A stretch of DNA of 64,000 nucleotides from Hepsetus odoe (GCA_017165825.1 CM029372.1:27159166-27223165); one strand, 5' to 3'. Positions 25,862 to 37,582 are shown, numbered from the stretch's first letter. Notes: generated by a model not told the origin, from the letters alone. Program-made: numbers and translations.

Positions 25862-26796
25862 ATTCGGATCGAGAAGGCCCGAGCAGGCTTTCTGAGATTT
25901 CCGGGCAAAGTGATAAAACTGGAACACATGAGCGATTTTAATGATCCTGATTTAATGACGAATCATAATTCCTAATTTTTGAGTCTGAATTTAGAATGAT
26001 GGTTCTATGCCCCGTGAGGAACTGGTGATCGGTCCAGGCCCCAGTACCACTGCACTGGAAAGGATAGTTCGGATTGGTCTGTATTCTGTTTGTGTATTCA
26101 GTTTTTGTTCGAAACAATAGGACTCTTCCGACCAGAACCTTTCTTTCTGAAGATATCTAAGTAGGTACTCTTAACCTTCTCATCCATTGTTAAGGCCTCC
26201 AGACAGAGGCTGAAAGCCCACAGTACATTCATATTTCATAATTAAAATAAATTCACTCTCGCAAAATGATGTCCCCGAAACAAGTTCTGATTTACAGGTT
26301 TGTTGGATTGAGTTTGAGGGAATCATCTAGGCTTTCTGGTCTCCATGACAGTTTGGCCCAAAATATTAACAGCTTTTTGTCAACAGACGTTGATTATATT
26401 ACATTATAATTCCATTTATAGGTTGTTGTTCTGGGAGACTGCCCAAACAGCTTAGATCTTCAGAGGAGAATGAGGTCCATCCTGTTTCACAGATCAGAGC
26501 AAAGGACTATTGCGTTGATCCCAAGGCATCATGGGATTGCCAGTGGTGGCTCACAACACTGTTAGCGATAATAACTTTCTAGCACAGACAAATCAATAAT
26601 CCAGGGACATTCGGTGTATCATTATGGGTTTTTTCTCCGAAAGGACAGTGGAGTCCTGATTAAAGCGACATGACGTGGACTTTCTGGACAAAGAGTGCGT
26701 CTCTAGTGTGCAGCGTTCCCAAGATATTTAGACGGCTGTGCAACATCGTCAACCTGGGAAGGTTAAAAATGAGCTTTCCGTTTGTGCTTATAGGAG

Positions 26797-26910
26797 TCGT
26801 GTGTGTGTGTGTGTGTGTGTGTGTCCCACAGGAACTCAATTATGATAAACTACCCCAAACTGGCCCAAGACACACACACACACACACACTCACACTCACA
26901 CACACAGAGA
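26797..26910. repeat. Paired (GT)n and (CA)n microsatellites
   Basis: A GT run at about 26798-26824 is followed 47 bases later by a CA run at about 26870-26905. The two runs are complementary and could form a hairpin. Confidence 0.85.
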
Positions 26911-27069
26911 ACTCCTTTTCTGGGAAAAAGCTGGGATTCCTCTTTCTCTCTGTGGAATGCAGGATGTGAACACGCATGTGTTTGTTTTTGTTAAGATAAA
27001 TTAATAAATAAATATATTAAATATAAATCGAACAGATCAGCACCAACCTTTTCGTGTTTGGGTTTTATG

Positions 27070-27360
27070 GAAGCCGTGGCCTAAAAGGTCTCGCACACAG
27101 AGTGCTGCGGGTTCGGTCCCCAGGACTGGTAGGAAAAATGCAAACGAGTGGGGTGGAGGGTGAACAAAGCTCCTCCCACTTTCCCAACCGGAGGCACTTT
27201 ACACCACAACTGGCCCCACACTGGTGCATCACAGTGCAGACACACACACACACACACACACACACACAAGCAATTTCGCCTCTCTAGTCCCCCGGACATG
27301 CACATCTTTAGCCCGTGGGATTGTAAGGTTGTGGGTTCGAGTCCTGGACCCTTTCAGCTG
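27070..27360 (+). mobile_element. tRNA-headed SINE-like repeat with internal (CA)n
   Basis: GCCGTGGCCTAAAAGGTCTC and the B box GGGTTCGGTCCCC form a tRNA-like head. It is followed by CCACTTTCCCAACCGGAGG and a CA run at 27240-27269. A second B-box-like segment (GTGGGTTCGAGTCCTGG) is near 27331. Confidence 0.6.
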
Positions 27361-27889
27361 CGAGACCTGAATAGGAATTCTGCGCAGGAACTAATAGTCA
27401 TGACCTCAGGGCCTCAAAGGTCAAACTAGAGACACACATCTGCAAGAGAACGCAGATTTATGGAGCCTTTCCTCCCTCGCGCTCACTCCTCAGCTCTCTG
27501 CACTGGAGTCTATCAAAAGATGCATATGGCAGATGTTCTCACTCACAGAGAAGCAAACTGATAACAGGAAGTAACCTCACAGACAGGACGGGTCTCGGGA
27601 AACGCAGGACGAGTCCGAATGAGTCCGTGTGACATAAAAGCCAGCAGGACAGCGCCTCTCCTCACCGCACGACCCATGAGACGCCCAGCACTCCAGGGAT
27701 GTCATGTGTGTGCGTGTGTCAGTGTGAGTGTGCAGGGGGGTGTTATTCTGTATTTGCCCACTTCCTGTCTGAGAGGCTGTAATTAGTGCAGTCTGTAATC
27801 TACTGCATCACAGCCCAGTTCTCCCACCCTGATGCCTATCTGCAGCACGGGGCACACAATACTGCAGCCAAGGCCAACATCAGCACACA

Positions 27890-27933
27890 CACACACATAC
27901 ACATAGAGAGAGGGTGAAAGTTATTTTAGTAAA

Positions 27934-27989
<56 letters not shown>

Positions 27990-28101
27990 ACTCGCGTGTT
28001 CTCTTGTTTTAAACAGGACATGTGGTTAAACTAAAGTACAAACACTGTGAATCTCTGTCACGCACAAATGCCAGTTCATAAACACACTCCCTGTTAAAGA
28101 A

Positions 28102-28134
<33 letters not shown>

Positions 28135-28282
28135 ATCGAGTCAGCCTCAGACATGACTCTCTATGTTTACAGCACCATGAATCACTAACAGAAAGACAAA
28201 ACAACATTTACACACACACACACACACTAAGAAGGAGAGAGACAAAGGGTACACATTTGCTTAGGAAGCCACAGCAACTCAG

Positions 28283-28328
<46 letters not shown>

Positions 28329-28380
28329 GAAGGAGAGAGACAAAGGGTACACATTTACTTAGGAAGCCACAGCAACTCAG

Positions 28381-28423
<43 letters not shown>

Positions 28424-28436
28424 GAACTTCAAATGA
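27890..28436. repeat. CA/GT microsatellite cluster with a 97-bp tandem unit
   Basis: There is a long GT run at about 27937-27989 and CA runs at 28103-28127, 28211-28228, 28285-28326 and 28382-28416. The segment AAGAAGGAGAGAGACAAAGG through GCAACTCAGAAC is present twice, 97 bases apart, each copy bounded by CA runs, so a CA-bounded unit has been duplicated. Confidence 0.85.
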
Positions 28437-28439
28437 ACT

Positions 28440-29460
28440 TCATGATTGGTTGTTTGCATGTAAGTAATGGGGCTTTGTGACATCACAAACACAATGAATT
28501 TAAAATGGACTGTTCTTGTGTGGGTTCGATCGTATCCCTTGATGAACCCAACACTGCCTAATGAACGACCGATGATGCCTTGAGTCTTTCGACCAATGAG
28601 AGGCTGTGATTTGACTGGGCGTGGCTCTGATCAGGGCAATTCATTAACATGAGAAGAACTCCATTCTCCTCTATGGATCTAATTATTAGAGCAGCTCTTC
28701 AAATAATAGCCGCCTTCTTCTTCTTCTTCTTCTTCTTCTTCTTCATAAACTGCTCTTTCAAATGTTTACACGCCTCGGCAGATCATCTGTTTCCATTTCT
28801 CCCCAAATAACAGCCTAATTTAGTAGATAAGGTGTTCAGACCCCAGATGTTCACCTTTCATTTCATAAACTGCTCTTTCAAATGTTTACACGTGTCCGGA
28901 GTCCTAAACCGAATGTATGTTCTTCTAATATGCAAATTCAGAACTTTATTAACCCTTTCGTAAACTTTTTATGCTTATTTGTATGCAAAACAGCAAAAGA
29001 CAACAAAAAACAGTATTTTCAAGGCTACTATACAGCCAATAGAAACCTACCCAATGCCAGTTTTCAAAAAGACTGCTTATCTCCTATATTTTATAGCTAT
29101 ATTTTATGTTATTTTCTTCATTTTATACCTGTTTCTGAACCCGGCGTGGAAGCACGAATGTGTAACTTTTGTGTAAGCTTGATGCTAACACAACACAGGA
29201 AACGACATAGAGGCGCTTTAGCAAATTCACGTTGTTTCTGAGTTGCTATTTCAGCACAACATGGTTTTTGCATGAAACACAGCTGTATGAAAGCTTATGG
29301 TGCTTTCAGAAAAATCAGTCTGAATATATGAAAGACAACTAAACAGCAATACAGGCCGCTAAACCTCTATTTACAGTTTTGCTGGTTCCCCTCCTCAAAC
29401 ACGCTCTTTAAACCTGAGTATTAAACATTAAACCAGCTGGGAAATCATCAAACTGTGCCG
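28440..29460. other. Intergenic/intronic DNA, no gene seen
   Basis: It contains a (TTC)n run at about 28716-28745 and two copies of TTCATAAACTGCTCTTTCAA (28742 and 28863) 121 bases apart. I recognise nothing else in it. Confidence 0.45.
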
Positions 29461-29477
29461 GTCATCAGAGCTGGGGA

Positions 29478-29960
29478 CCAGAAAGTACTGAGAGTGTAAA
29501 GTAAAAAGTAGAGGAATGTACTGAGAGTATAAAGTAAAAAGTACAGGAATGTACTGAGAGTATAATGTACTGAGAGTATAAAGTAAAAAGTACAGGAATG
29601 TACTGAGAGTATAAAGTAAAAAGTACAGGAATGTACTGAGAGTATAAAGTAAAAAGTACAGGAATGTACTGAGAGTATAAAGTAAAAAGTAGAGGAATGT
29701 ACTGAGAGTGTAAAGTAAAAAGTAGAGGAATGTACTGAGAGTATGAAGTAAAAAGTACAGGAATGTACTGAGAGTATAAAAGTAAAAAGTACAGGAATGT
29801 ACTGAGAGTATAAAAGTAAAAAGTACAGGAATGTACTGAGAGTATAAAATTAAAAAGTACAGGAATGTACTGAGAATATAAAAGTAAAAAGTACAGGAAT
29901 GTACTGAGAGTATGAAGGAAAAAGTACAGGAATGTACTGAGAGTATAAAAGTAAAAAGAT
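29478..29960. repeat. 33-bp minisatellite (first locus)
   Basis: About 14 units of a roughly 33-bp repeat of the form GTACTGAGAGTATAAAGTAA + AAAGTACAGGAAT. Units vary by one or two bases and some carry an extra A. The same unit recurs at 44058-44363 and 44640-44865. Unbroken open frames through it are a by-product of the 33-bp period. Confidence 0.95.
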
Positions 29961-30224
29961 TTCCTTTGAATTCTAGCAGCTGTTTGGTGGTCTTGATAGA
30001 AGGTGATGGAAAATAATGGAGAATTATTTATTATTATTAATCCTGGTGGGGTAGTGGAGTGTGTGAGCCTCATCTTAAGGGATGTATTTCACTACAACCC
30101 ACCACTGACCAAGATCAGAACTATCAGATCAGTAAATCAGAAAAAGGTGATTTAATTATAACACCGAAATAAACTTTCACTTTAAACGATTATTCTAAAA
30201 ATTAAAGACAGATTGACCGCTCAC

Positions 30225-30340
30225 CTTGATGAACTCGCTGTCCATGAAGGTTCCTAAAGTCATCACTGCATCAAGCTGCACGTCCGGAGCGGCCGGTGAG
30301 GGATGTGGAGCAAGCTGCTCTCAGAAGGAGAAGAAGAAGA
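30225..30340 (-). other. eva1b: Possible non-coding first exon of eva1b
   Basis: On the - strand the donor AAG|GTGAGC at 30225/30224 lies 4.8 kb upstream of the acceptor CTTTAG at 25408. The bases before the donor are locally GC-richer than their surroundings. If joined, an upstream ATG at 30245 would give a 14-codon uORF ending within the next exon. The exon start is not visible. The assignment rests on position and splice signals only. Confidence 0.35.
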
Positions 30341-30486
30341 AGAACGGGGGGCAGAACGAGTGAAAGGAGGGACAGAGGGAAGTGTGGGAGGTTCTTTTTC
30401 TTACGAGGGCAAAGTCAGACAACACAAACATGTCTTTCCCTTCCACAGAAGTGCAACACTATTTAACCTCCCTCCTACTGCCCCAT

Positions 30487-30488
<2 letters not shown>

Positions 30489-30526
<38 letters not shown>
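30489..30526. repeat. (CA)n microsatellite
   Basis: About 18 CA units. Confidence 0.95.
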
Positions 30527-30527
<1 letters not shown>

Positions 30528-31029
30528 GACACAGACTGAGTTAGACTGACTTAGAGACAGAAGCAGGTTGTTTTCTAAAGAAAAAAAAGGGCAGGGAGGA
30601 GTGAGCAGCTCTTAGGAATCTGCTGCAGTTTCCACACTCACACGAAGAGCAGCCGTCCTGAGTTTTAACGTTTGGCCAGAAGAATAAATAGGCAAAATCA
30701 ATTAATTATGAATAATTAAAAAAACTACCAAAAACCTTTTTAATATGAAAACCAATGTGACCAATATTTGACCTCATCTCTGAAATCTGCTGTCTGACCT
30801 GCTGGATCCACCGACTCTTACTCCCAACAAAAGCTCTAATATTATAGGCCTCGAATATTTCCTGGAAATTAATTTATTCTACTAAAGCAACATGCAAAGT
30901 AAAATGTTGCCCTGATCTTGTGTAAAGGCATCAACATCCTGCAGGACTGAATTCAAAAAGAGATGCAGAAGAAATGAGTGTTACATCAGATGTGTTCATT
31001 TTTACCAATAAAAGATGATTCCAGATGAT

Positions 31030-31212
31030 ACATTTACATTCATCCAGAGCGACTTCCACGTCCTCATTACAGGGACAGTCCCCCCTGGAGACACTCAGGG
31101 TTAAGAGTCTTGCTCAGGGACCCAGTGGTAGTGCTGGAGGTGGGATTCGAACCTGGGACCTCTTGAGCCATAGGTCCGCTGGAAAGTACCCACCACTAGA
31201 CCACCACCATCC
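31030..31212 (-). mobile_element. SINE, family B
   Basis: Reverse-strand copy with CCAGTGGTAGTGCTGGAGG, GGATTCGAACCTGGGACCTC and GACCACCACCAT at its tRNA-head end. Confidence 0.85.
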
Positions 31213-32058
31213 ATACATTTACTGCTGATGCTGAACGCTTTATCTTTATCTAGAACCTTGACACTGTCTGGAGCACTTTGTTTCTTTAATCTACTCAATG
31301 TGACAAAGATAGACAGTTTGACAGAAATAGTGCTTTTGATTCTATGATTCCATACAATACATAAAGAAATGAGGTTTTTGCACAGTACTGTAGTCCTGAC
31401 ATGTGACCTCTCAGGTACAATCATCATCCAGAAGTGTGTTTTTAAAAGTGATGATGAAACAATCGCTATGGTTACTTCTTCAATGCCACGGCAACTGATT
31501 GAGCATTGCTACTGATGTTATCATAAACCTGCACGTTGCCTCACCTTCAGAAATGACCACCCTCTGAAACGCTGATTCAGATCTGGCAACCAAGCCAACC
31601 TTGCAGCCGTTACATTTCAGAGCAGCCCAGCTCTTCCCAGGAGTCACGTCACTGGGGCTGTTGTTACCCAATCGGCCAATGAACAAGAGGCCCATTGGGC
31701 TGGAAGTAATGTTGAGCTTAGGTGTCTACAGGAAGATCCGTCTTCTGTGCACTCTGTGTTTAGGGAGAGAGCCGAGCCAAAGCTGTGAGGGTGGAGCAGG
31801 AAATAGTTTCGGAGGGCCGCGGTGGGCACGGAGCCTGGCTCTGGTGTTAAAAAGGGTTCTTTGTGTTCAGGTTTGTTTCAGGATCTCACTCCAGAAGAGA
31901 GTCTGCAAAGTCTCCCGTTCCTTTGGTGGGGGTTCCTAAAAACAGCAGCAGCACGAGCCGCTATCATGAGGTCTCACCGCAGCCATGGAGTCATGTGGAC
32001 TAATCTTTCCCACGTTATCAACTTTTCCAAGAATAAGAGGTTTATTCACTTTTGGAAG

Positions 32059-32232
32059 TGAAATGAAAGTGAAGTGAAAGTGACTACATGCCATTGTGAA
32101 ACAGGGAATGCATAACGAAAATCATTCTCTACATTTAATCCACACACATGCAGTAGTGGGGAGCTGTGTTCAGCGTCTGGGGAGCAGTGGCAGGGACGGC
32201 ACCTTGCTCATGGTTACCTCTGATCCAGGTTT
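32059..32232 (-). mobile_element. SINE, family A
   Basis: Reverse-strand, diverged copy: GAAGTGAAAGTGACTA at its 3' end, CATTTAATCCACACACATGC, and GGGGAGCAGTGGCAGGGACG. Confidence 0.75.
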
Positions 32233-32469
32233 CCAGCGCTGGTGGCTGAGGATACTCAGCTGAACTAAGTGAACCAAGAGGTTATGGGTTCAAATCTGTC
32301 TCTCTTCCATCTCCAGCACCATTTAAGATCCTGAACAAGACCCTAAACCCAAAAGAGCTCCAGGAAGACTCTCTCTGTCATTAGACAGTTCTGGATAAGA
32401 GTCCAAAATGTCACAGAAAGGCTTTTTGAGGCAGGTGGGAACCCAGGGTAAGAATCTGGGGGTTCAGGT

Positions 32470-33050
32470 GATGGGACAAAGACAGAACACATGAGTGTGA
32501 ACGAAAGGGAGCAAAGTGGAGTGGTGAGGATGGAGGGAGTAGAGGTGACGAAGGTGGAGGAGTTTAAATACTAGGGATCAACAGTTCAGAGTAACGGCGA
32601 GTGTGGAAGAGAGGAGAAGAAGAGAGTGCAGCCAGGTTGGAATGGGTGGAGAAGAGAGCCTGGAGTGATCTGTGCGAGAAGGGGACCAGCAGGAATGAAA
32701 GGGGAGGTTTACAGGATGGTAGTGAGACCAGCTATGCTATACAGGTTAGAAATGATGGTGAAAAGATAGGAGGCGGAGCTGGAGGTGTCAGAGTTAGAAG
32801 CCGAGATTTTCGTTGGGTGTGACGAGGATGGACAGGATTAGAAATTAGTATATTAGAGGGACAGATCAGGTTAGACGTCTTGGAGACGAAGTTAGAGAAG
32901 CGAGGTTGCGTTGGTTTGGACGTGTCCAGAGGAGAGACGAGGAGTATATCGGGAGGAGGATGTTGAAGATGGAGGAAGATGCTGAAGACAGGAAGAAATG
33001 GAGATGGTTGATCATCCTCAAACAGAAGCAGCCGACAGAAGAAGCAGGAG
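32470..33050 (+). mobile_element. RTE LINE 3' fragment
   Basis: It contains GGAGAAGAGAGCCTGGAGTG, TAGTGAGACCAGCTATGCTA, GGATGGACAGGATTAGAAAT and GCGTTGGTTTGGACGTGTCC in the order of the RTE 3' region, with frameshifts and small deletions. It is the longest of the 3' fragments here. Confidence 0.8.
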
Positions 33051-34197
33051 AAGGTGATAGTTGAGTATGTTGGACATGCTGTCGCTCAGTCAAATGTTAC
33101 TTTCATGCTGAATTAGCCCAGTTAATAAGGTTGAGATCTTTTCTCTTGCTTTGTTCAGACTATCTCTGCATGTTGGGCAGTAAAGCACTCCAGGGCTGGT
33201 AAGGAAGTAACCCAGATGGCACATCAGGAACCCCACCCTTAAAGTCATCAGTACAACAGATTCATTCTGAATTTGAGGTTTCACAAAAAAACAAAAACAA
33301 CTAACAATAAAACATCAGAATAAAGAGCCTGAGAGAGTTTGTTCTGTAACGACCAAAACAGGCTTGTTTTCATTGGGCTGCGAGTGTGAATGAGGTCCGC
33401 AGGCCGTGATTATGTGGTAAGTTTCCAACCAATCAGCCCTCGGCAGCTCGCCCACAGCTACTCCGGGAACAGAAATGTTCGTTTTAAAAATAAAACAGAA
33501 AAACCTAAACACTCCGGCCCTGCAGACCTCAGGCTGAGACAATGGCTTTATGAGACGAACAGCATCTTCAGAAGCTCTTCTCTTTCCTCAGCGCGATGCT
33601 GAAGATCATCTCAGTATTTCCAGCAGCTCAGACAGTCAAGCTTTTCACTGTTCTTTCTTTTGCCCAAAATTTGACTCATGACTCGTGTGATACAGAACAG
33701 TGCTATTCAAAAGACTAGGATTCATTCGTTTCCTGATGTTTGAACCTTAAGAATCAGATTTTTTATGAGCTGGATCCACAAGCTTCATGTTTTGGGACTT
33801 GTTTATTCATTAAAGGCTGAGAAACTTACATTTTCAGAATCTTTTGATACAAAAATGGCATGATTTTATGGTTCAGGCACTGAATATCCAAAGATTTCTT
33901 AATTAATGACCCTCGTTATTGAGTCGTCTTGGTTTAGGTCATCATCTAAGTGCCCAACACAAACGCTTCACAGTTTGATTCATAAACTTCATGATTCAAA
34001 ATGATTTGGTTCAAAAAAGCTTGGAAAACTTCACGCATCGAAACATTTGAGATTCATGAACTTTGTGATTCAGAATCATATTACTCATGATTCTTTTCAT
34101 CGACAACTTCATTGTTCAGAACGCTAAGATGGATCCACTTCATGATTCGGAATCTTATGGTTCATGAGTCAGAGGTTACTTTCATTCAAGATTCATC

Positions 34198-34443
34198 TTC
34201 TGTGGTGGCCTAGTGTTTAGGGAGTCGGCCACAGGATCGGAAGATTGTGGGTTCAAATCCCTTAACAGTAGGTTGCCCTGAGGTACCCTTGAGCAAGGTA
34301 CCGTCCCCGTCACTGCTCCCCGGGCGCTTTCATAGCTGCCCCTGCTGCACGGTGTTTGCATGGGTTAAATGCAGAGGTCCAATTTTGTTGTGGTTCACTG
34401 TGTGCTGTGCTCTGACCTTGCAAGGACAAGAATAGTCACTTTC
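34198..34443 (+). mobile_element. SINE, family A
   Basis: Full-length style copy: GTGGTGGCCTAGTGTTTAGG, B box GGGTTCAAATCC, GAGCAAGGTACCGTCCCCGT, and AATAGTCACTTTC at the end. Confidence 0.85.
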
Positions 34444-34904
34444 TCTTCTTGCTGAAGGTTCTTCTGAAAGAGAACGTTTTCAGACCTTTATGAGAGATTA
34501 GGATTGTGATTCCAATTCTCGATGAGTCAAAACTTCACTATTTAGGTTTTTTCTGACTAATTCAGGCAAAACATTCCTCCCATTCTTCTCTGTAAGGTTT
34601 CCCTGCTGTGGACACACTGCTGGGACCAAGTGCTCTTTCTAAAGCTCGGCCTTGACACGAAGGAGTTGTGCTTCTCCGTTTTCCAGCCTGGGCCTGTTTT
34701 GAAGAAGGCCAGACTTCTGCTGATAACACTTGAAATTCCTGAAATTCTTTAAAAACACTCTCGCTTTCTGTCCTCTACGATTTTCTCCTCTGTGTGAGCG
34801 GATATTTTTCACCTTCAGATTCTTAACTCGAATAGCAGAAGTCCTCTTCTTGAAGACCTTCTAGCTGGTGTGCGATCAAAAATGACCCCAGTGCAACACG
34901 CACA

Positions 34905-35100
34905 AGTGAAAGTGGTGACTTGGCATCGTGAGCACACGACTGTGAAACGAAATTACTTCTCTGCATTTTACACGCACAACGCGACCAGCAGGGGGCAGCC
35001 ATTCATCCGGCACCCGGGGAGCAGTGATGGGCATGGTACCTTGCTTAAGGGACCCACGACTTTCCGATCCTCGTCTCTAACCCCTCAGCTACCGCTGGCC
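34905..35100 (-). mobile_element. SINE, family A (with CTCF-like motif)
   Basis: Reverse-strand copy ending in AAGTGAAAGTGGTGACT. It carries CCAGCAGGGGGCAG at about 34985-34998, a near-perfect CTCF core. Confidence 0.8.
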
Positions 35101-35829
35101 CAAACGGACTGCACAAGAAAGAGGCTGAGATGAGATTTAAGCAAGTTCAGCAATAAAAAATTACAAATTCACAATGAGCATCACGTCACGGTGCCTATAA
35201 AAGCTTCCTAGCGGAAGGTTCCCACGTGAAATGGTGCTAAATGCAACGCCTGATGTCTGAGACGTTGTCTTATTAGAGGTCTACGTAGGTTTCAGTTTTA
35301 GTTTAGGTAGTTTAATGTAGGTATAAACACTATAAAGATCTGTGAGCTTCTCTCCAACTAACCGTTTCACATTCAATCAGCTCAGAATGCCTTTATTTAC
35401 ATCTCAGCCACTGCTTTGTATAGAAATTTGTTTTGTGTAGAAAGTTGTGGAATGCTGGTCTGGAGACTAAATCCAGTGTTGGGTTAAAATAAAGCATTAC
35501 TGGTGCACAACGTCTCCTCAAACATCCCAGTGAATCCTGTGAGATGTCTGTGATAATACCTTTATGAGAGCCTTCCCATCAGAGACTCCCAAGAACCGGA
35601 CTGAGAACTTCAGTAGGAAGCTCACCGTGATGGCATGGACACTTTCTTTGATCAAAAGTTCCTGCTTTGGGTTTTTTTAGAGCAAAGCTGAGCCCTGCAG
35701 CTCTGAGCATCTTCGTTCTGGCTTAACTTCACAAAGCTGCACCTAAAACTCAGTCACACCCATGAGCGCTGGAGGATTAATTGATGTCAACAAGCCTAAC
35801 ATTAAATGCAAATTCATATCAATCACTTG

Positions 35830-35835
35830 TTTATT
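35830..35835 (-). terminator. lsm10: Candidate poly(A) signal of lsm10
   Basis: TTTATT on the + strand (AATAAA on the - strand), 113 bases beyond the lsm10 stop codon. Confidence 0.6.
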
Positions 35836-35947
35836 CAATCAACCTCTCAAATCCATCAACACCGTGTAGACAGACACACCTAAATCTGCATTTTGGAAGG
35901 AACGTTCCTTTTTGGTCTTTATGAACACCTGATAAAAGACGGGCCAG

Positions 35948-36310
35948 CTACTTTTTCTTCTTGGCAAATTCCTTCCTCCCTCCTTTCTCGGCAAAGTTTC
36001 GGACGCGGTGTATTTTCTCCAGCTGTGTCTGTATGGTCTCCGCAATGTCCATGTGGTCCGGGATGTGGACGTAGCGGACATTGCGGCCGGTTATGAAGAG
36101 GTCGGCCATCTGCGAGACCCGCCCGCTCCTGTCCTTGAACAGGACGTCCTCCAGACGGACGTTCATGAAGGCGTCTACGTTGATGACGCGGCCCCGGGCC
36201 GTGCTCTCATCCCGTAGGTCCACGGTGGTCACCTCGCCATGGAGGCCCTGCAGCAGGACCAGCAGGCTGTTCTCCGCGATGGTGCGCTCGCGGACGGACT
36301 GGGACGCCAT
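35948..36310 (-). CDS. lsm10: U7 snRNP-specific Sm-like protein Lsm10, complete
   Basis: A 120-aa protein in a single coding exon, as in human LSM10 (about 123 aa). Lsm10 replaces SmD1 in the seven-member ring of the U7 snRNP and, with Lsm11, directs 3' end cleavage of replication-dependent histone pre-mRNAs in the nucleus. The Sm fold is clear. Sm1 spans about residues 16-50 (TVDLRDESTARGRVINVDAF), and Sm2 about 70-85 (LFITGRNVRYVHIPD). A basic C-terminus ends EFAKKKK, and HRVRNF at about 101-106 is family-typical. An acceptor (CTGCAG|GTGAAAAGG) at 36327 lies 17 bases before the ATG, so the 5' UTR is spliced. Its first exon was not located with confidence but should lie in 36.9-37.9 kb. Confidence 0.96.
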   Translation of the reverse strand: MASQSVRERTIAENSLLVLLQGLHGEVTTVDLRDESTARGRVINVDAFMNVRLEDVLFKDRSGRVSQMADLFITGRNVRYVHIPDHMDIAETIQTQLEKIHRVRNFAEKGGRKEFAKKKK

Positions 36311-36569
36311 TCTCTCTTCCTTTTCACCTGCAGATGGAGAAAGTGATCTTTAAAGCGGTACAAACAGAACGAGAAACAAACAAGAGGTGTTTCAGGGACA
36401 GAGCTCGTGGCCAAGCAGAGAACCGGAGGTTTTAGATTAGATCTCCATTAAACAGAAATAGCAGCATAAGTGACCGATCCCACAGTAACAGCAGAGGATG
36501 GACAGTTTAGACAGATTCTAAAATAAGCACAGTGTGTTAAACGTCATACAAAGGAGTGAGGGGATGGAG

Positions 36570-36636
36570 ATGAAAGTGAAAGCGACTATTTGTCATTGTG
36601 AACACACAGCGAAACACGAGATGCATCCTCTGTAAT

Positions 36637-36675
<39 letters not shown>

Positions 36676-36800
36676 GTGCAGCAGTGGGCAGCCATATCCA
36701 GCCCCTTGGGAGCAGTGATAGGGACGGTACCTTGCTCAAGGGTACCTCAGGGCAACCTACTGGTCTGGCCTCGTCCCTAAACACTAGACCACCGCTGCTA
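36570..36800 (-). mobile_element. SINE, family A, with (CA)n
   Basis: Reverse-strand copy: ATGAAAGTGAAAGCGACTAT, a CA run at 36640-36674, GGGACGGTACCTTGCTCAAG, and CTAGACCACCGCTGC at its head. It lies upstream of lsm10, inside its probable 5' UTR intron. Confidence 0.85.
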
Positions 36801-36892
36801 CTGTCCCCGCTACTGACAGAAATATTGTCTTTGGAAAAAAAAAAGGACACGTTTAGAGTTTTTTTAATCTTACCTTACTCAATTTAAATGGA

Positions 36893-37022
36893 CAGACAGA
36901 CAGGTAGACACACAAGACAGACAGACAGATAAATGGATAGACAGAGAGATAGACAAACAGACAAATAGGTAGATAGATAGACAAACAGATAAACAGACAC
37001 AGAGACAGACAGACAGACAGAT
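36893..37022. repeat. GACA/GATA microsatellite
   Basis: An irregular run of GACAGACA, GATAGATA and related tetranucleotides. A similar short stretch recurs at about 39468-39525, beyond the purine tract. Confidence 0.85.
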
Positions 37023-37563
37023 AAATCTCATTCTAATTCTTATGCGATGTTACTCCCATTGGTAGGGCTGTTTAAGCCATGACTGGGACTCTGGTTCATG
37101 CTGAGCAAACTGAGATTAGTTTACACTGAGATCCACCAAATTATCTTCAATAAAAAGAAACACGGTATTGTAAGTGAACCTTTATTAATCGACCTTTTCT
37201 TTTTTATACGATCACAATAGTAGTTCGACTGAAAATCACTGTCATCCAGAAAATAAAAACAAAAATAAAGGTATAATTTACACTAATCAATTAAAACCAC
37301 CATCAGCTCCACTGCGGCTGCGCAGATCGAACACGTGTGAACATGCCCCACTCGCTTCACTGTTTTTAGACAGAACATTCATGTTTTTGTGACTTTTGGA
37401 ATCGGTTCCCTGTATAACCTAAAAGAACCCTGCTGTTCCATTTAATACCTAAAAACCCTACTATTTCACTAAACGCCGTTTTATTTTCCCGCTTTCCTGA
37501 ATTTTTTTTTGTAGTTTTAAGCCTGAAGCCTTTCAACGCGTTTAGCGCAGTGGTGCCTGAAAA

Positions 37564-37582
37564 ACTACAACACCCATGATGC
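37564..37582. promoter_or_regulatory. Candidate ZNF143/Staf site in the lsm10 upstream region
   Basis: ACTACAACACCCATGATGC closely resembles the extended Staf/ZNF143 consensus (ACTACAATTCCCAGCATGC type). It lies about 1.25 kb upstream of the lsm10 start codon in a CpG-containing stretch. This factor drives snRNA promoters and many housekeeping promoters. The match is seen directly; use as the lsm10 promoter is inferred. Confidence 0.5.

Larger units (their letters stand above)
30545..35820. other. Gene-free interval between eva1b and lsm10
   Basis: No coding exon found, although human STK40 would be expected about here. Recognised content is family B and A SINEs (31030, 32059, 34198, 34905) and an RTE LINE fragment (32470-33050). 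The region around 33700-34200 contains many ATTCATGATTC-like repeats without clear unit length. Confidence 0.5.

Noticed and set aside
29478..29960. CRISPR-like regular repeat array
   Set aside because: Units follow each other without unique spacers, and this is vertebrate nuclear DNA.
29465..30073. 202-codon YSQYIPVLFTL repeat protein on the - strand
   Set aside because: It is a 33-bp minisatellite with a period divisible by three; the open frame is a by-product, and the same happens at 44 kb.
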